A DNA stretch of 53,930 nt, from the NCBI GenBank assembly GCA_937958015.1, contig CALGOA010000178.1:1-53930 (forward strand), given 5' to 3'. This document shows, one piece after another, positions 1 through 7,978 of this stretch. The notes under the pieces were generated by a model. It ran no database searches. It was given only the letters and a program-made list of their open reading frames with translations, and was not told where the DNA came from. Origin of the DNA: an uncultured Acidimicrobiales bacterium (lineage in GTDB: Bacteria; Actinomycetota; Acidimicrobiia; Acidimicrobiales; SZUA-35). The translations under genes were made by a program, and so were the position numbers. Numbering within the stretch: position 1 is the stretch's first letter; the number at the start of each line of letters is the position of its first letter.

Positions 1-8
1 TCGAACAG

Positions 9-452
9 ATGAGCCTTGTCTCGCAGCAGACGGCCGAACCTCTCGGGGACGGTGTCATCGACAACTACATCATCGACCCGTCGGTTCATCTGACGCTTGG
101 TGTTCTTGTGTTGATCTCGATGACGGCCGCCGTCGCTCTCACCCTTCGCCATGCGGTCCGGAACGAAGCGATCTCCGGTTGGGCCCAGGTGGCGATGGCG
201 ATCTCGGCGGCGATTCTGGCCGCTCAGGTTCTCCTGGGGATCAAACTGCTCGATCAGGGTCAGGGCATCGTGCAGCTCTACATCCACTATGTGGGTGGTC
301 TGATTCCGATGGCGGTGTTCGCGGTATCGGGCTGGTTCGCGCGGGGAGACAGCGGGCGCTCGGCTCGGGTGCTCGCAGCACTGCTCGTCCTGGGTTACGT
401 GTCAGCGCTCATGGCCTTCTTCATCGGCCGCTCCTACGCCAACGGCGGTTGA
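9..452 (+). CDS. Small multipass membrane protein, function unknown
   Basis: A 147-residue protein with about four hydrophobic segments (roughly residues 25-46, 58-77, 87-107 and 121-140), so an integral membrane protein. I recognise no family. The first ATG lies only 8 bases into the window and the frame is open to the edge, so the true start may be further upstream and the entry may be partial. The C-terminus (AFFIGRSYANGG) looks complete and a TGA stop follows. The next gene begins more than 100 bases later on the same strand. That the protein is coding is well supported by the long hydrophobic frame; its function is not. Confidence 0.7.
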   Translation: MSLVSQQTAEPLGDGVIDNYIIDPSVHLTLGVLVLISMTAAVALTLRHAVRNEAISGWAQVAMAISAAILAAQVLLGIKLLDQGQGIVQLYIHYVGGLIPMAVFAVSGWFARGDSGRSARVLAALLVLGYVSALMAFFIGRSYANGG

Positions 453-574
453 GCCGACGGCGCCGATGAGGAGTTATCGAACTCTCTTGTGCACAAGTTG
501 TTTTCTACAAACTGAATTGTCCGCAAAACTGGTAGTCGATTTTGGTCATTTCAAACGGGTGCGTCTCTGTCAGT

Positions 575-958
575 ATGACCCGCATGGACTCGCCCCCGAC
601 AGTCGTCGCCGCAGCCTTCGGCGAGCTCCATTCCGTAGCAAACCCCGTCCTCTCCGAACTGGTCGCCGCCATGTTGGAGTGCAGCGCGGACCAAACGTTC
701 TGCTTCGTGCAGATTCGCCGCACCGACGGTGAGCACACCTTGCTGATCGATGCCGATTGGATGGAATTGGCCGAAGAGGTTGATCGGATCGCACCGATTA
801 GTGCCGACGATTTCGACGCACCGGCCAACGCGGTGAAGGCGGTTATTCAGGGCTGGCCCGAGTCGTGGCAGCACTGGGATGGATCGGCGCTCGACGTTCA
901 TTGGAGCGACGGTGACATCCCCTACGTCGGCTCCGTGGCGCGGTCTCGCTCGAACTAA
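575..958 (+). CDS. Hypothetical protein, about 127 residues
   Basis: A soluble acidic protein of about 127 residues with no motif I recognise. It is rich in Asp, Glu and Trp, including a WPESWQHWDGS segment near residue 100. Candidate starts are TTG at 542, ATG at 575 and ATG at 584; none has a clear Shine-Dalgarno sequence, and 575 is chosen as the first ATG. The opposite strand is also open here (505-828), but that frame is rich in Arg and Ser and looks like a shadow. It stands alone between the small membrane protein and the histidine kinase. Low certainty of function, moderate certainty that it is a gene. Confidence 0.55.
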   Translation: MTRMDSPPTVVAAAFGELHSVANPVLSELVAAMLECSADQTFCFVQIRRTDGEHTLLIDADWMELAEEVDRIAPISADDFDAPANAVKAVIQGWPESWQHWDGSALDVHWSDGDIPYVGSVARSRSN

Positions 959-1015
959 AAGCTGGTCTTCGCCGTTTCTTTCGCATGGGTCACCGTGTGA
1001 TGCAAGACTGGTCGG

Positions 1016-2818
1016 GTGCCTGCACCGATGATTCGACTCTTGTGGGCTTTCGCGGCCGGATGTAGCTATCTGATCCTGGCTGCTGTGTCGCGCGAACTCG
1101 GTGGCGACCTGGTGCCGAGTCCTCTGTGGTTGGCCACCGCTTCGGTCACCGCCATCGCTCTGCTGTCTCCGCTCAAATACCAGTGGTCCACCATCGTCGG
1201 GGGAATGATCGGCCTCATCGTTTCGGCCTTTGTGGTCTTCGACAACACCTGGTTGGGACTACTCCGACCCCTCATCGCCAACACGCTTGAGGTCAGCGCC
1301 ATCGTGTTGGGACTCGACATCGTGCTCGGGTCCGACCGGGTTCCGCATCGCACCCGGCACGGACTTTGGACGCTGGCGGTCATCGTCGGCGGAGCAGCCC
1401 TCAGCGGGGTTGTCCGCCACGTCGACTTTGCCCAGCTGGCCACCGCCGATCATCTGGAACGTCTCGTCGTGTGGACTCTCGGCAACGCGGTGGGCGAGAT
1501 GCTTGTCGTGCCTGTGGTCCTGTGGCGTCGAAGTCGGTTGCTGTCGGACGAGTCGTCCCGTCTGCAGATGGAGTTGGCGGCGACCGTCATCGGCATCGGT
1601 GCGTTTGGTGCAACCGCGTTCTATCTCAGTTCTCCCGCCACCTATCTGATCGTGCCGGCGGTGTTGTGGCTGGCGATCCGATTCGGACCATTGACCAGCA
1701 CCGTCTTCAGCCTGGTGGCGTCGATTGCGTCGACAGTCGCCACCGGCCAGGGCGTCGGACCCTTCGTCGATTTTGGCGGGGAGCCGACCGTGCAGGTGCA
1801 GCTGTTCAACATCGCACTGGGTGTGTGCTCACTTCTGGGCGGCGCCCATGCTCTGCGGGCGTGGACCGACCAACGGCGTTTGCGAGCCGTCGTCTCGTCA
1901 CTGCCCGACGGCGTGGTGTTCCGTGATTCCGCCGGTGAGGTCATCAGTTCCTGGGCACCCGAAGACGTCGGCCAGTTCATGGATCACCTCGACCCGGTCG
2001 GTACCGAAACGCTGGAGGCCAGCCGGGAGCTGCTGGTGCCAGCGGACGGGGTCTTCCTGGAGCGGCGCCGGTTTCCTATCCCGCCCACTGGTGTGCTGGA
2101 GCTGTACCGCGACGTGACCAGCGAACAGATCTGGCTTCGCGAGTCGCGGCGCCGAATCGAAGCGGTGGCCGAAGCGAGAACCGAGGAGCAACGTCGCCTC
2201 GGGCAACGGCTTCACGACAGTCCGATTCAACTTCTGGCTGCGGCGTCACAACGGCTCGAGGCGGTACGACTCTCGAAGGGGACCGGCGACCATTTGGCGA
2301 TCGCCCACCAGTTGACCATGCAGGCCATCGACGAGCTGCGGGCAACACTGACCGAGTTGATTCCGCCCGACCTCGCATCGGGTGAACTTCAGCCCGCGCT
2401 CCTCGACATTGGTCGCCAATTACTGGCCGACACCACCACCATCGCGATCGGACCCGAACCCGAGGTACCCCTCAACGCCGATCTGTCCCAGCTCCTGTTC
2501 CTGGTGGGACGCGAAGCGCTGGCGAACGTGGCGTTCCACGCCGAGGCCTCCCGGGTGGAGATCTCGGTCACGTCTGATGACTCCGGGACCGTGATGCGGA
2601 TCAGCGATGACGGCATCGGGATGGCCGCGCCCAGCGAGTCGGGAAGCGGGTTGGGCCTGCCCCTTATGCGTGAACGAATCGCAGAGGCTGGCGGTGTTCT
2701 GGAAATTCAGGATCGGACCCCATCGGGGACGACACTTGTGGTCACCGTGGCAAACGCTCGATCAGGAGATGTCGACGATCCCGGATCTGACCGCGATGAG
2801 GACCGCGTCAAGTTGTGA
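1016..2818 (+). CDS. MASE1-type membrane sensor histidine kinase (NarL/DesK class)
   Basis: A 600-residue sensor kinase. Residues 1-290 hold about eight hydrophobic segments resembling a MASE1 sensor domain. A short linker leads to a dimerisation helix with the phospho-acceptor box around His400 (QRLHDSPIQ), typical of the HisKA_3 class. The ATPase domain follows, with an N-box near residue 499 (REALANVAFHA), G1 DDGIGM near 532 and G2 GSGLGL near 543. The GTG start at 1016 has AAGACT ending 6 nt upstream, suggesting a leaderless transcript; ATG at 1028 is an alternative. It should phosphorylate the NarL-type regulator encoded convergently next to it. The last 57 bases overlap that gene on the other strand. 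The signal sensed is unknown. Confidence 0.9.
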   Translation: MPAPMIRLLWAFAAGCSYLILAAVSRELGGDLVPSPLWLATASVTAIALLSPLKYQWSTIVGGMIGLIVSAFVVFDNTWLGLLRPLIANTLEVSAIVLGLDIVLGSDRVPHRTRHGLWTLAVIVGGAALSGVVRHVDFAQLATADHLERLVVWTLGNAVGEMLVVPVVLWRRSRLLSDESSRLQMELAATVIGIGAFGATAFYLSSPATYLIVPAVLWLAIRFGPLTSTVFSLVASIASTVATGQGVGPFVDFGGEPTVQVQLFNIALGVCSLLGGAHALRAWTDQRRLRAVVSSLPDGVVFRDSAGEVISSWAPEDVGQFMDHLDPVGTETLEASRELLVPADGVFLERRRFPIPPTGVLELYRDVTSEQIWLRESRRRIEAVAEARTEEQRRLGQRLHDSPIQLLAAASQRLEAVRLSKGTGDHLAIAHQLTMQAIDELRATLTELIPPDLASGELQPALLDIGRQLLADTTTIAIGPEPEVPLNADLSQLLFLVGREALANVAFHAEASRVEISVTSDDSGTVMRISDDGIGMAAPSESGSGLGLPLMRERIAEAGGVLEIQDRTPSGTTLVVTVANARSGDVDDPGSDRDEDRVKL

Positions 2819-3403
2819 GCGGGCGTGCAGTTTCGACAGGATCGCTCGAATGTGATTTCGGGTGGTGTTTTCCGAGATACCCAGCAGTCCCACCATGTCG
2901 CTGACCGAATAGGCCGACGCCAGCGACTGCAGAACCTCCACCTCGCGATCGGTGAGCGTTGCTCCGATACGGGTCGAGTCGCTGTCGTGCAACTCGTCCA
3001 TCAGTTTGGTTGGGAAGACGGTGGCGCCGTTTCCGACCTGAACGATGGTGTCCGCCAGTTCCGCAGTTCCTCGCCCCTTGCTGACGAAACCGTGGCAACC
3101 CGACTCGATCGCCTCCTCCAGCACATGAAGGCGATCATCACCGGAGATCATCAGAATGTGGGCGTCCGGGTAAGAGTACGACGCCAGTCGAGACACCTCA
3201 CTACCGGTGCCGTCGGGCAGGAAGTAGTCACACACCACGACCGTCGGGTCCCAGTCGGGGATCTTCGACTTGAACTCCGAGATGCTGCCCGCGGTCCCGA
3301 CCACCCGAATGCGGGTATCCATCGCCAGAACTGCGGTAAGGCCGTCGAGCACCATGGCATGGTCCTCGACAATGACAACGCGCTGCAGCTCGGGTGCGTT
3401 CAT
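2762..3403 (-). CDS. NarL/LuxR-family response regulator
   Basis: A 213-residue two-component regulator. The receiver domain (residues 7-125) has the acidic pair Glu13-Asp14, the phospho-acceptor Asp59 in VVCDYFLPDG and the conserved Lys109 in FVSKG. The LuxR-type helix-turn-helix covers about residues 147-207 (LTDREVEVLQSLA through a recognition helix near NTTRNHIRAIL). A longer open frame runs upstream, but homology begins at the ATG at 3403, which has CAAGAT ending 6 nt before it, consistent with a leaderless start. It is the obvious partner of the convergent histidine kinase, with which its 3' end overlaps by 57 bp. Its target genes are not evident from the sequence. Confidence 0.92.
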   Translation of the reverse strand: MNAPELQRVVIVEDHAMVLDGLTAVLAMDTRIRVVGTAGSISEFKSKIPDWDPTVVVCDYFLPDGTGSEVSRLASYSYPDAHILMISGDDRLHVLEEAIESGCHGFVSKGRGTAELADTIVQVGNGATVFPTKLMDELHDSDSTRIGATLTDREVEVLQSLASAYSVSDMVGLLGISENTTRNHIRAILSKLHARSQLDAVLIAVRSGIVDIS

Positions 3404-3527
3404 TCTCGCATCTTGTCGATCACGGCGCTGCTTCCCCAAGCACATCGCAAGCCTGCCACGTGCGAGTTCAGGATGTCGGGTCGAATCACCCAAGGCTGAG
3501 GAGTTGCTGAGAGCATCGTTCGGCCGG

Positions 3528-4358
3528 TCAGTCTGCTGCGAGGGCACCGCGGCTGTCTTTGCGCAGGTCAATGACTTCGCCGGAATCAGGGGCGACAAGG
3601 TTTGGTGCACGTGCCGCCCGACCCGGGGGCACTGCGATTTTCGTGGGAATCGGCATGTCGGGAGTGTCGTCCTTGCCGGCGTAGGTGTTCACGTAGCGCT
3701 GGCCGGACAACTTGCCGATCTCGAACATGAGCGCATCGGTCACGGTTCTGGCGGTTCGGGGATCATCGGGGTCGCCAAACTCTTCGACCCGGATCGGTTC
3801 GCCGAACTTGATGGTAAGCGGTAGGCCCGGTTTCATGGTGAACTGATCGGGCGGCTGAATAGCCAGCGTGCCGACGTGCCCAACCGGGATGATCGGAGCG
3901 TCGCACCGAGCCGCCAAGCGGGCTGCACCGGTGCGGCCTTTGTGCAGGTTGGTGGAACGGGACCGGGTTCCCTCCGGATAGATCATGAAGAGGTGCCCGC
4001 CATCGAGAACCCGCGCCGCAGTGTCGAGCGCCGCCTTGGCGGCATCGCCACCGGAGCGGTCCACGGGGATCATGCCCATGGCCGGGAAGATGTGTTTGGT
4101 CTTCCAATCGTCCAGGTATTCACCTTTGCCGATGGCCCACACCCGGCGGGGTAGGGCGGCGGGGATAAACACCGAGTCACAGAAGGACAGGTGATTCGGA
4201 GCGATGATCGCAGGCCCATCGGCGGGGATGTGTTCGAGCCCATGCACGTCGATGTCCCACAGTCGGTTGACCGTGGCCCGGATCGCCGCAAGACCGACTC
4301 GGGCTATGCGGTCGGCACCGGGAAGTTCGGGCGCGGTCTCGAACTGGAACGATGTCAT
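3528..4358 (-). CDS. 1-acylglycerol-3-phosphate acyltransferase family protein (PlsC-like)
   Basis: A 276-residue acyltransferase. It carries the LPLAT block 1 motif N-H-L-S-F-C-D (H-x4-D, near residue 56) and block 3 YPEGTRSR near residue 127, with block 4-type IIPVGHVG after it. Family members acylate lysophosphatidic acid or related glycerolipids at the membrane. The C-terminal 50 residues, rich in Pro, Arg and Asp, extend beyond the core. The ATG at 4358 overlaps the TGA of the upstream ligase (TGATG), so translation is probably coupled. Together with that ligase and the TetR gene it forms a minus-strand operon opposite the storage-lipid operon, which suggests a role in activating and esterifying fatty acids. 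Confidence 0.9.
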   Translation of the reverse strand: MTSFQFETAPELPGADRIARVGLAAIRATVNRLWDIDVHGLEHIPADGPAIIAPNHLSFCDSVFIPAALPRRVWAIGKGEYLDDWKTKHIFPAMGMIPVDRSGGDAAKAALDTAARVLDGGHLFMIYPEGTRSRSTNLHKGRTGAARLAARCDAPIIPVGHVGTLAIQPPDQFTMKPGLPLTIKFGEPIRVEEFGDPDDPRTARTVTDALMFEIGKLSGQRYVNTYAGKDDTPDMPIPTKIAVPPGRAARAPNLVAPDSGEVIDLRKDSRGALAAD

Positions 4359-5797
4359 CAGCGGAGTTCTCGCCGGATGAGTTTGCCGCTGGCCGCAACG
4401 GGAAGTTCGTCGACGAATCGGTACTCGACGGGGCACTTGTATCGGCTCATGTTGGATCGAGCGAAGGTGGCCAGTTCCTCGGCCGTTGCGGTTCCCAACA
4501 CGTGGGCCACAACAGCCTCGCCGGTGTCGACGTCGGCGACGCCCGTAACCACCGCCCCGCGAACACCGGGGTGTTCCATCAGTACGTTCTCCACCTCGGC
4601 GGGATAGACGTTGAACCCGGACACGATGATCAGGTCCTTGACCCGGTCGACCAGATAGAGATAGTCATCATCATCGAACACCCCGACATCGCCGGTCCAG
4701 AACCAACCGTCGGGGGTAAGAACCGCGTCGGTCAACTCGGCCGAGTCGAGGTAACCCTTGAAGACCCCGGGACTTCGAACCACGACTTCGCCGGTGTCGC
4801 CCCGATCGACCGGTGTCCCGTCCGGGTCGACCAGGATCACCTGGGCCCCTTCGATCACCTGACCGACCGACGAGGGTTTGATCTCGATTCCCCGGCTCCA
4901 GGTGATGATCGGCGACGTCTCGGTGAGCCCGTACCCCTCGGCAACCTCGATGCCGAAACGGTCCCGAATGCCGTGGAAGACCTCGAGCGGAAGTGCCGCA
5001 GCCCCGGACGAGGCGTGCCGCAGGCTCGACATCACGGTGTCGTCGTCACCGGCGTGCAGCCATCGTCGCCACATCGGGGGAGCACCGGAAAGGATGGTGA
5101 TCTGGTGTTTCTTGATGAGCTGCAGCGACTCGTCGGCGTCGAATCGCGATTGCATCACCACCGTGCCACCAACCCGGAGCGTTGCGAACAGCACCATGTT
5201 GAGGCCGAAGATGTGTGAGAACGGAAGCACGCCGAGGGATACGTCGTCGTGTTGGAGGCCTTCGCCAACACGGGCCTGAATTGCCTTCTGGGCCCAGGCA
5301 AGGTTCCCGTGGCTGAGCATTGCGACCTTCGCATCGCTCGTGACGCCGCTGGTGAGCAGCAGGAACGCCAGATCGTCTTCATCACACTCGACCACCGGCG
5401 GTGCCTCGGCCGGTGGTTCGGCATGGATATCGATCAGGGGAACCCCGAGGTCATCGGTTTCAGCGAGGATCCACTGCGCCGTTGAACCCAGGACCACCGC
5501 ATCGGGTTTGGACGCCGCAAACTTGCGCTCGATTTCGGGAATCGGGTTGTTGGCCGGCAACGGGATCACCTGCGCGCCCAGGCCCATACAGGCGAGGCTT
5601 GCGACGGCGAAGTCGACCTCGTTGGCCGAGATTATTGCAAGCCGCCCGTCCCGGCCGAGGCCCGCCGCCGCAAGGATGGCGCGAGCACGGTCTACCCGGG
5701 ACCGCAGTTCGTCATAGGACAGATGGACATCACCCTCGATAAGGGCGATGCGAGAGCCGTCGTGAGGCTCGATGATCGTTGCGTTATTCGTAGCTAT
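4358..5797 (-). CDS. AMP-dependent acyl-CoA synthetase/ligase; apparent ATA start
   Basis: An ANL-superfamily adenylating enzyme. It has the phosphate-binding loop (LLTSGVTSDAK), the GYGLTETSP adenylate motif, the hinge region GDVGVFDDDDYLYLVDRVKDLII, and a terminal ASGKLIRREL with the catalytic Lys. The first standard start (ATG at 5587) would delete about 70 residues that clearly belong to the fold (IEGDVHLSYDELRSRVDRAR and onward). The frame is open upstream to the TetR stop codon at 5828 but has no ATG, GTG or TTG. A good N-terminus, xATNNATIIEPH, begins with ATA at 5797, with CATAGT ending 6 nt before it. The extent given assumes that start, making 479 residues. The probable role is fatty-acid activation for lipid synthesis; substrate unknown. 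Confidence 0.82.
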   Translation of the reverse strand: MATNNATIIEPHDGSRIALIEGDVHLSYDELRSRVDRARAILAAAGLGRDGRLAIISANEVDFAVASLACMGLGAQVIPLPANNPIPEIERKFAASKPDAVVLGSTAQWILAETDDLGVPLIDIHAEPPAEAPPVVECDEDDLAFLLLTSGVTSDAKVAMLSHGNLAWAQKAIQARVGEGLQHDDVSLGVLPFSHIFGLNMVLFATLRVGGTVVMQSRFDADESLQLIKKHQITILSGAPPMWRRWLHAGDDDTVMSSLRHASSGAAALPLEVFHGIRDRFGIEVAEGYGLTETSPIITWSRGIEIKPSSVGQVIEGAQVILVDPDGTPVDRGDTGEVVVRSPGVFKGYLDSAELTDAVLTPDGWFWTGDVGVFDDDDYLYLVDRVKDLIIVSGFNVYPAEVENVLMEHPGVRGAVVTGVADVDTGEAVVAHVLGTATAEELATFARSNMSRYKCPVEYRFVDELPVAASGKLIRRELR

Positions 5798-5827
5798 CCC
5801 GCCACTATGACACAGGTCACAGGGTGG

Positions 5828-6469
5828 TTACGAGCCGGGCGGAGTGGCCTCTTGGCCAATCGTGGCCACTGCGTCGAGCGCATCGACGATCAGGGCCATG
5901 TAGTCGAGTTGTCCGTCGCTGAACGACCACTGCCGGGTAGCGATTCGGATCGCTGACATCGACGCTCCGGCGATCACCTCGGGACGGGCGTCGACCATCG
6001 GATCGACGTCCATGTGGCGGGCGAGCGCGGCGATGATTTCACGCTCCCATCCCAACTGCACGGTGGCCCGGCTGTACGCCGACACCGACGGGTAGGTGGC
6101 GGCCAGGCGAGCCTGGAGAAGACGCCGGTCCCGGTGGCGTCCAAAGTTGTCGGCCAGCGACTGCACCGCATTCCGTACGACGGCAAGGGGCGCTTCGCTG
6201 GCTGGTCGAGCCTCCAGTGCATCCCGCAACTCGGTGAGAAGTTCGTCCATGTCGCCGTAGAGAACCGCTTCTTTGGTGGGGAAGTGGCGAAAGAGGGTGC
6301 GCTGAGACACATCGGCGCGTTCGGCGATGTCGTTCGTGGTCGTTTCGTCGAATCCCCTGGTGGCGAAGAGGTGGGCACCGGCTTCGGCCAGTTCGGTCCG
6401 GGTGCGCGACTTCTTCCGTGATCGGCGGCTCGTCGTTGGCCGTGGATCGATCGGTGCGAGGGTGTTCAT
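5828..6469 (-). CDS. TetR-family regulator of the storage-lipid locus
   Basis: A 213-residue repressor. The N-terminal helix-turn-helix (about residues 22-66: ELAEAGAHLFATRGFDETT, then ERADVSQRTLFRHFPTKE) is a classic TetR DNA-binding domain, and the rest is a helical ligand-binding domain. A much longer antisense frame extends upstream but is a shadow of the gene opposite. The ATG at 6469 has TAAGGT ending 7 nt upstream. It is the first gene of the TetR / acyl-CoA ligase / PlsC operon and is transcribed away from the HAD-PlsC / WS-DGAT operon. The shared intergenic region holds a palindrome over both promoters, so it probably controls both directions, perhaps in response to acyl-CoA. Confidence 0.9.
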   Translation of the reverse strand: MNTLAPIDPRPTTSRRSRKKSRTRTELAEAGAHLFATRGFDETTTNDIAERADVSQRTLFRHFPTKEAVLYGDMDELLTELRDALEARPASEAPLAVVRNAVQSLADNFGRHRDRRLLQARLAATYPSVSAYSRATVQLGWEREIIAALARHMDVDPMVDARPEVIAGASMSAIRIATRQWSFSDGQLDYMALIVDALDAVATIGQEATPPGS

Positions 6470-6500
6470 CGAAGCCACCTTAGGTGATTCGGCCACAAAA

Positions 6501-6544
6501 GTCAGTGATTGACTAATGTCAGTCACTGACATAAGGTTGAAGGT
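6501..6544. promoter_or_regulatory. Divergent promoters and nested palindromic operator
   Basis: An outer inverted repeat GTCAGTGA-N14-TCACTGAC (6501-6508 and 6523-6530) encloses an inner one, TGAC-TAAT-GTCA (6510-6521). The rightward promoter fits -35 TTGACT (6509-6514), a 17-bp spacer and -10 TAAGGT (6532-6537), 7 nt before the ATG at 6545. The leftward promoter fits -35 CTGACT over the left arm and -10 TAAGGT, 7 nt before the TetR ATG. A protein bound here would block both promoters. Assigning it to the adjacent TetR is inference from position. Confidence 0.7.
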
Positions 6545-7978
6545 ATGGCTCGTTCCACCGCAACCGCTGCCGTTTTTGACCTCGATCGGACGCTGATCTC
6601 GGGTTCGTCCTCCACGATCATCACCCGGCATCTGATCGACCACGGTGTCACCAAGGACCGCTACATCCCCTTCGCCGGGACGTTGTCGGAGATCTACGAG
6701 CGGTTCGGTGAGAACTGGCTGCTGATGCAACCGGCCAAACTTGCCGGGCGAGCTGCGGCCGGTTGGTCGGTCGAGGCTGTGCATGATGCGTGTGTCGACG
6801 CTGCAGCCGAGGTCGTGGACAATCTCCAGCCCTTCGCGACCGAGGTCTTCGATGAACATCGCGCCGCCGGCCGACTGCTGGTACTTGCCACCACGTCTCC
6901 CGAACCCTTCGTGCGGCCGATCATGGAAGCGCTCGGGTTCGACGATCTCGTATGCACCCGCTGGAAGGCCGAGGACGGCGTGTTCACCGGCGAACTGGAC
7001 GGTGAGTTCCTGTGGGGTGCCGCCAAGGCCAACGCCGTTGTCGATTGGGCTGGTCAGCACAACGTCGATCTGGCCAAGAGTTACGCCTACAGCGACAGCT
7101 ATTTCGATGGTCCGCTGCTCGATGCGGTCGGCAACCCGGTGGCGGTGAACCCCGACGCCCAACTGGCAGCTACCGCGCTGGTGAAGGGTTGGCCCATCCG
7201 GCACCTCGACAAGTCCGAAGGTGTCGCCAAGATCGCAGGTCGCGAAGTTCAGGAGTGGACGCGGCCCTTCATGAGGCCCGAAATCGTGGCTCCGTTCGTT
7301 CGGTTCGACTTCCAGGGAATCGAGAACATCCCGTCCGAAGGTCCAGCCCTGCTGGTGTTCAACCACCGGTCCTACTTCGATCCCACGGTGATGGGTTTGA
7401 TCGCGGCCAAGGCCGGGCGCAGCATCCGTGGTCTGGGGAAGAAGGAGGTCTTTGACGCTCCCGTCGTTGGCCGACTCGCCAGTGCTGTGGGTGGAATCAG
7501 GGTGGAGCGGGCCAGTGGTTCCGACGAGCCGCTCGAAAAGGCTGCCACCGCATTGGCGGGCGGCGAGGTTGTGATGATGGCGCCCGAGGGAACGATCCCC
7601 CGCGGCCCTGCGTTCTTCGACCCGGAGCTGAAAGGCCGCTGGGGAGCAGCCAAACTTGCGGCGATGACCGGCGCGCCGGTGATTCCGATCGGGCTCTGGG
7701 GCACCGAGAACGTCTGGCCTCGCAGCGCTCGTATGCCCAGCGTCTCTATTCGAAACCGGCCCAGAGTGTCGGTCTCGGTAGGTGCGCCGATCACGGTGAA
7801 AGGCCGCAGCGCCGATGCCGATACCAAACGAATCATGGCTGCAATCAGCGCAGAACTCCCGCCCGAATCCCAGATCATCACTACCCCCACGGCCGAGCAA
7901 CTGGCCAGAACGTTTCCTCCCGGCTACACCGGGGACCCCAGTGCAGAAGCTGATCGCCGACCCGGAACGGACACCTGA
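6545..7978 (+). CDS. HAD hydrolase / PlsC acyltransferase fusion protein
   Basis: A 477-residue two-domain protein. The N-terminal half is a HAD-family phosphatase of the SerB-like subfamily, with nucleophile motif DLDRT at residues 12-16, a TTS motif II near 116 and SDSYFD motif near 183-188. The C-terminal half is an LPLAT/PlsC acyltransferase with NHRSYFD (His274, Asp279), an EGT motif at 348-350 and IPIGLWGTE. Such fusions could acylate lysophosphatidate and dephosphorylate phosphatidate, giving diacylglycerol for the WS/DGAT encoded next; that is inference. The start has a leaderless-type promoter. The TGA stop overlaps the ATG of the next gene (TGATG). Confidence 0.9.
   Translation: MARSTATAAVFDLDRTLISGSSSTIITRHLIDHGVTKDRYIPFAGTLSEIYERFGENWLLMQPAKLAGRAAAGWSVEAVHDACVDAAAEVVDNLQPFATEVFDEHRAAGRLLVLATTSPEPFVRPIMEALGFDDLVCTRWKAEDGVFTGELDGEFLWGAAKANAVVDWAGQHNVDLAKSYAYSDSYFDGPLLDAVGNPVAVNPDAQLAATALVKGWPIRHLDKSEGVAKIAGREVQEWTRPFMRPEIVAPFVRFDFQGIENIPSEGPALLVFNHRSYFDPTVMGLIAAKAGRSIRGLGKKEVFDAPVVGRLASAVGGIRVERASGSDEPLEKAATALAGGEVVMMAPEGTIPRGPAFFDPELKGRWGAAKLAAMTGAPVIPIGLWGTENVWPRSARMPSVSIRNRPRVSVSVGAPITVKGRSADADTKRIMAAISAELPPESQIITTPTAEQLARTFPPGYTGDPSAEADRRPGTDT

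Noticed and set aside
5828-7900. One 690-codon minus-strand frame spanning the TetR and the region opposite the HAD-PlsC gene
   Set aside because: Only the last 213 codons look like a protein (TetR). The remainder is antisense to well-supported HAD-PlsC domains and has shadow composition.
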